Under the pieces are notes generated by a model. It worked only from the letters and a program-made list of their open reading frames with translations, did not search any database and had not been told where the DNA came from. The translations under genes and the position numbers were made by a program. From Jeotgalibaca dankookensis (GTDB taxonomy: Bacteria > Bacillota > Bacilli > Lactobacillales > Aerococcaceae): a stretch of DNA of 64,000 bases. The DNA is taken from positions 1,364,001-1,428,000 of the forward strand of contig NZ_CP019728.1 in assembly GCF_002005405.1 (NCBI RefSeq), read 5' to 3'. This document shows positions 62,704 to 64,000 of the stretch, one piece after another. Every line of letters begins with the position of its first letter. Position 1 is the first letter of the stretch.

Positions 62704-63606
62704 CTAATCTAGCGTATAGAAAACACTCACTCCAGCGCCCACTAAACCTGATAAATGTTTAAAATGGCTAATTGAGATATCTTTGAGAATGTGTTTTTGG
62801 TCTGGCAAGAGCCATGTTTCCATATTTTCTTTGATAAGTTCAATGAAGAATGGATTATTGGTTGCGACGCTTCCTCCAAAAACAATATGGTGTGGATCCA
62901 ATAAAGCTACAATCGCATACACTTTTTCTGCAATGGCTTGTGCTGCTCCATCGATAATTTCTTGGTAATGCGTAGCGACTTGATAATTTTCAAACATTAT
63001 TTTTGCAGTGATAGCACTATCAGCTGTTTGTAATTGGTAAGCCCGTTCCATTCCTGGGCCAGAGACGACTTCTTCTAAGCGTTTTTTCTCACCATCAAAA
63101 GGTGAAACAATAGGGATTTGCCCCACCTCACCAGAAAAACCTGCCCCACGAATAAAGCGTTTATGCTGAATAAAAGAACTCGCTATTCCTGTACTAATAG
63201 TGATATAGGTAAATAATTCTTCATCTGAAACTTTTTTTTCATCCCATTCCGCTAATGCTGCCATCCGCACATCATTATCAATAGCTACGTTTGAAACAGG
63301 AAAATCTTCTTTTAAACGCTTTGACACTGGAAAATTAGCCCACGGAATATTAGCTTGATAAATGGCTAACCCCTTTTTGGAATCTACTAAACCTGGAACC
63401 CCTGCGCCAATTCCTTCAATGGACTCCCATCCAAGAGAGGCATCACTCATTACTTGAGAAATCGCTGTTTTAACAGAGGCATACATCGTTTCTGCATCCC
63501 TAACATCACTCTTAACAGAGTAGCTACTCACAATTTCTCCATCTTTTGATATAAGACCTGCAGCAACTTTTGTGCCCCCGATATCTAATCCAATCGCATA
63601 TTGCAT
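62704..63606 (-). CDS. ROK family sugar kinase
   Basis: 300 residues. N-terminal ATP motif IGLDIGGTKVAAGLISKDGE, catalytic IDNDVRMAALAEW (Asp), and ITISTGIASSFIQHKRFIRGAGFSGEVGQIP. The zinc-binding CxCGxxGCxE motif of most ROK proteins is absent: the region reads SPFDGEKKRLEEVVSGPGM. No DNA-binding domain, so it is an enzyme and not a repressor. It heads the lacC-lacD set, so it may phosphorylate an amino sugar or hexose delivered by the neighbouring PTS (inference). A GGAGG site precedes the ATG. Confidence 0.87.
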   Translation of the reverse strand: MQYAIGLDIGGTKVAAGLISKDGEIVSSYSVKSDVRDAETMYASVKTAISQVMSDASLGWESIEGIGAGVPGLVDSKKGLAIYQANIPWANFPVSKRLKEDFPVSNVAIDNDVRMAALAEWDEKKVSDEELFTYITISTGIASSFIQHKRFIRGAGFSGEVGQIPIVSPFDGEKKRLEEVVSGPGMERAYQLQTADSAITAKIMFENYQVATHYQEIIDGAAQAIAEKVYAIVALLDPHHIVFGGSVATNNPFFIELIKENMETWLLPDQKHILKDISISHFKHLSGLVGAGVSVFYTLD

Positions 63607-63651
63607 AAAAGCCTCCTTGCTTTTCTCTTTTTTAGCTCGTTTAAGAAAAGA

Positions 63652-63677
63652 AGCTCTACAATTTGACTTGTAGAGCT
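63652..63677 (-). terminator. Hairpin between PTS IID gene and ROK gene
   Basis: A perfect 10-bp stem (AGCTCTACAA / TTGTAGAGCT) with a 6-nt loop, followed on the minus strand by TCTTTTCTT. It may be a partial terminator that lowers transcription into the kinase genes. Confidence 0.6.
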
Positions 63678-63693
63678 CAATTTAATTGTGCTT

Positions 63694-64000
63694 TTACCAG
63701 ATAGATGGCCAAATTCCGAATCCGGAACCTAATAAACCAAGAATCAAGAGGAAGACAATTCCTTTAAGTGGTGTCCAGTTGTATTTAACAAACATAAAGT
63801 AAAGAAGTAAGGTTAATACAAGTGGAATAATTTGTGGTAAAATACCATCTAAAATTTCTTGAATATCAATAACAACAGGTACTTCGTCAAATTCATTATA
63901 AGTAACGGAATAGTTACCATTTGAAAGCTCTCTAACGGCAGACCCTTCTGCTAGTTCTCTTTCACCCGTTTCTTCATTGGTGGTATATAAAAGGTCATCG
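63694..64000 (-). CDS. PTS mannose/fructose/sorbose-type IID subunit (C-terminal part)
   Basis: Open to the right edge; the last ~101 residues are visible. Sequence ends IDIQEILDGILPQIIPLVLTLLLYFMFVKYN.. and a final membrane helix GIVFLLILGLLGSGFGIWPSIW, as in IID membrane subunits of mannose-family PTS. It is the last gene of its PTS operon and lies 88 bases before the ROK-lacC-lacD set, so the transported sugar probably enters the tagatose route (galactose- or galactosamine-type). Confidence 0.85.
   Translation of the reverse strand, partial: DDLLYTTNEETGERELAEGSAVRELSNGNYSVTYNEFDEVPVVIDIQEILDGILPQIIPLVLTLLLYFMFVKYNWTPLKGIVFLLILGLLGSGFGIWPSIW

Overview
The window looks like a low-GC, Gram-positive chromosome of the order Lactobacillales. 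Pointers are strong purine-rich ribosome sites, catabolite-repression (cre) boxes over promoters, an M-box riboswitch, a CopY-type operator, a GlpF/GlpO/GlpK set with the oxygen-dependent glycerol-3-phosphate oxidase, and tagatose-pathway enzymes. Carnobacteriaceae or a neighbouring family would fit, but I cannot name the species. Protein-level calls come from reading motifs in the translated sequence, not from database searches.

Layout. 1-900: end of a glucose/GlcNAc-type PTS permease. 934-7521: a host-glycan operon (substrate-binding lipoprotein, two ABC permeases, GH112 lacto-N-biose/galacto-N-biose phosphorylase, a 55-residue membrane protein) with a divergent AraC regulator and a cre box inside the promoter. 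7538-16433: housekeeping and metal genes (YjdF-like protein, MgtE behind an M-box, CutC, a CDF transporter, a glycosylasparaginase-like hydrolase, a CPH-type copper ATPase behind a cop box, a tautomerase, a tocopherol-cyclase-like protein). 16440-24320: an AT-rich restriction island with two C5-cytosine methyltransferases, McrB-like and McrC-like proteins in the gene order of the lactococcal LlaJI system, an NgoFVII-like phospholipase-D nuclease, and an unrecognised small gene on the opposite strand. 24411-31289: YczE-like protein, HelD, an SDR, and a three-gene acyltransferase/esterase/zinc-ribbon membrane cluster. 31574-41427: SWIM-SNF2 helicase, GNAT, YqeY, flavin reductase, a MacAB-like efflux set and an amidase. 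41621-44503: AP2-domain protein, short AI-2E-like protein, degenerate ChbG-like protein, DUF554. 44550-51615: glp operon under cre control, then an Mga-like regulator and a flavoprotein. 51701-55229: methyltransferase, DsbA-like protein, a hypothetical gene and a GC-rich IS3-family element. 55278-60593: quinone oxidoreductase, alanine dehydrogenase, and a fused B12-dependent mutase-like protein with an opine-dehydrogenase-like partner. 60733-64000: LacD, LacC, a ROK kinase and the end of a mannose-type PTS IID subunit.

The best candidates for something undescribed are (1) the catabolite-repressed pair of a single-chain coenzyme-B12 mutase-like enzyme and an octopine/nopaline dehydrogenase-like enzyme at 57555-60541, with alanine dehydrogenase downstream; (2) a ~142-bp intergenic repeat present twice (31384-31526 and 41431-41571), with four alternating half-sites able to fold into an outer stem enclosing two hairpins; and (3) the LlaJI-like restriction island with its added phospholipase-D nuclease and opposite-strand small gene.
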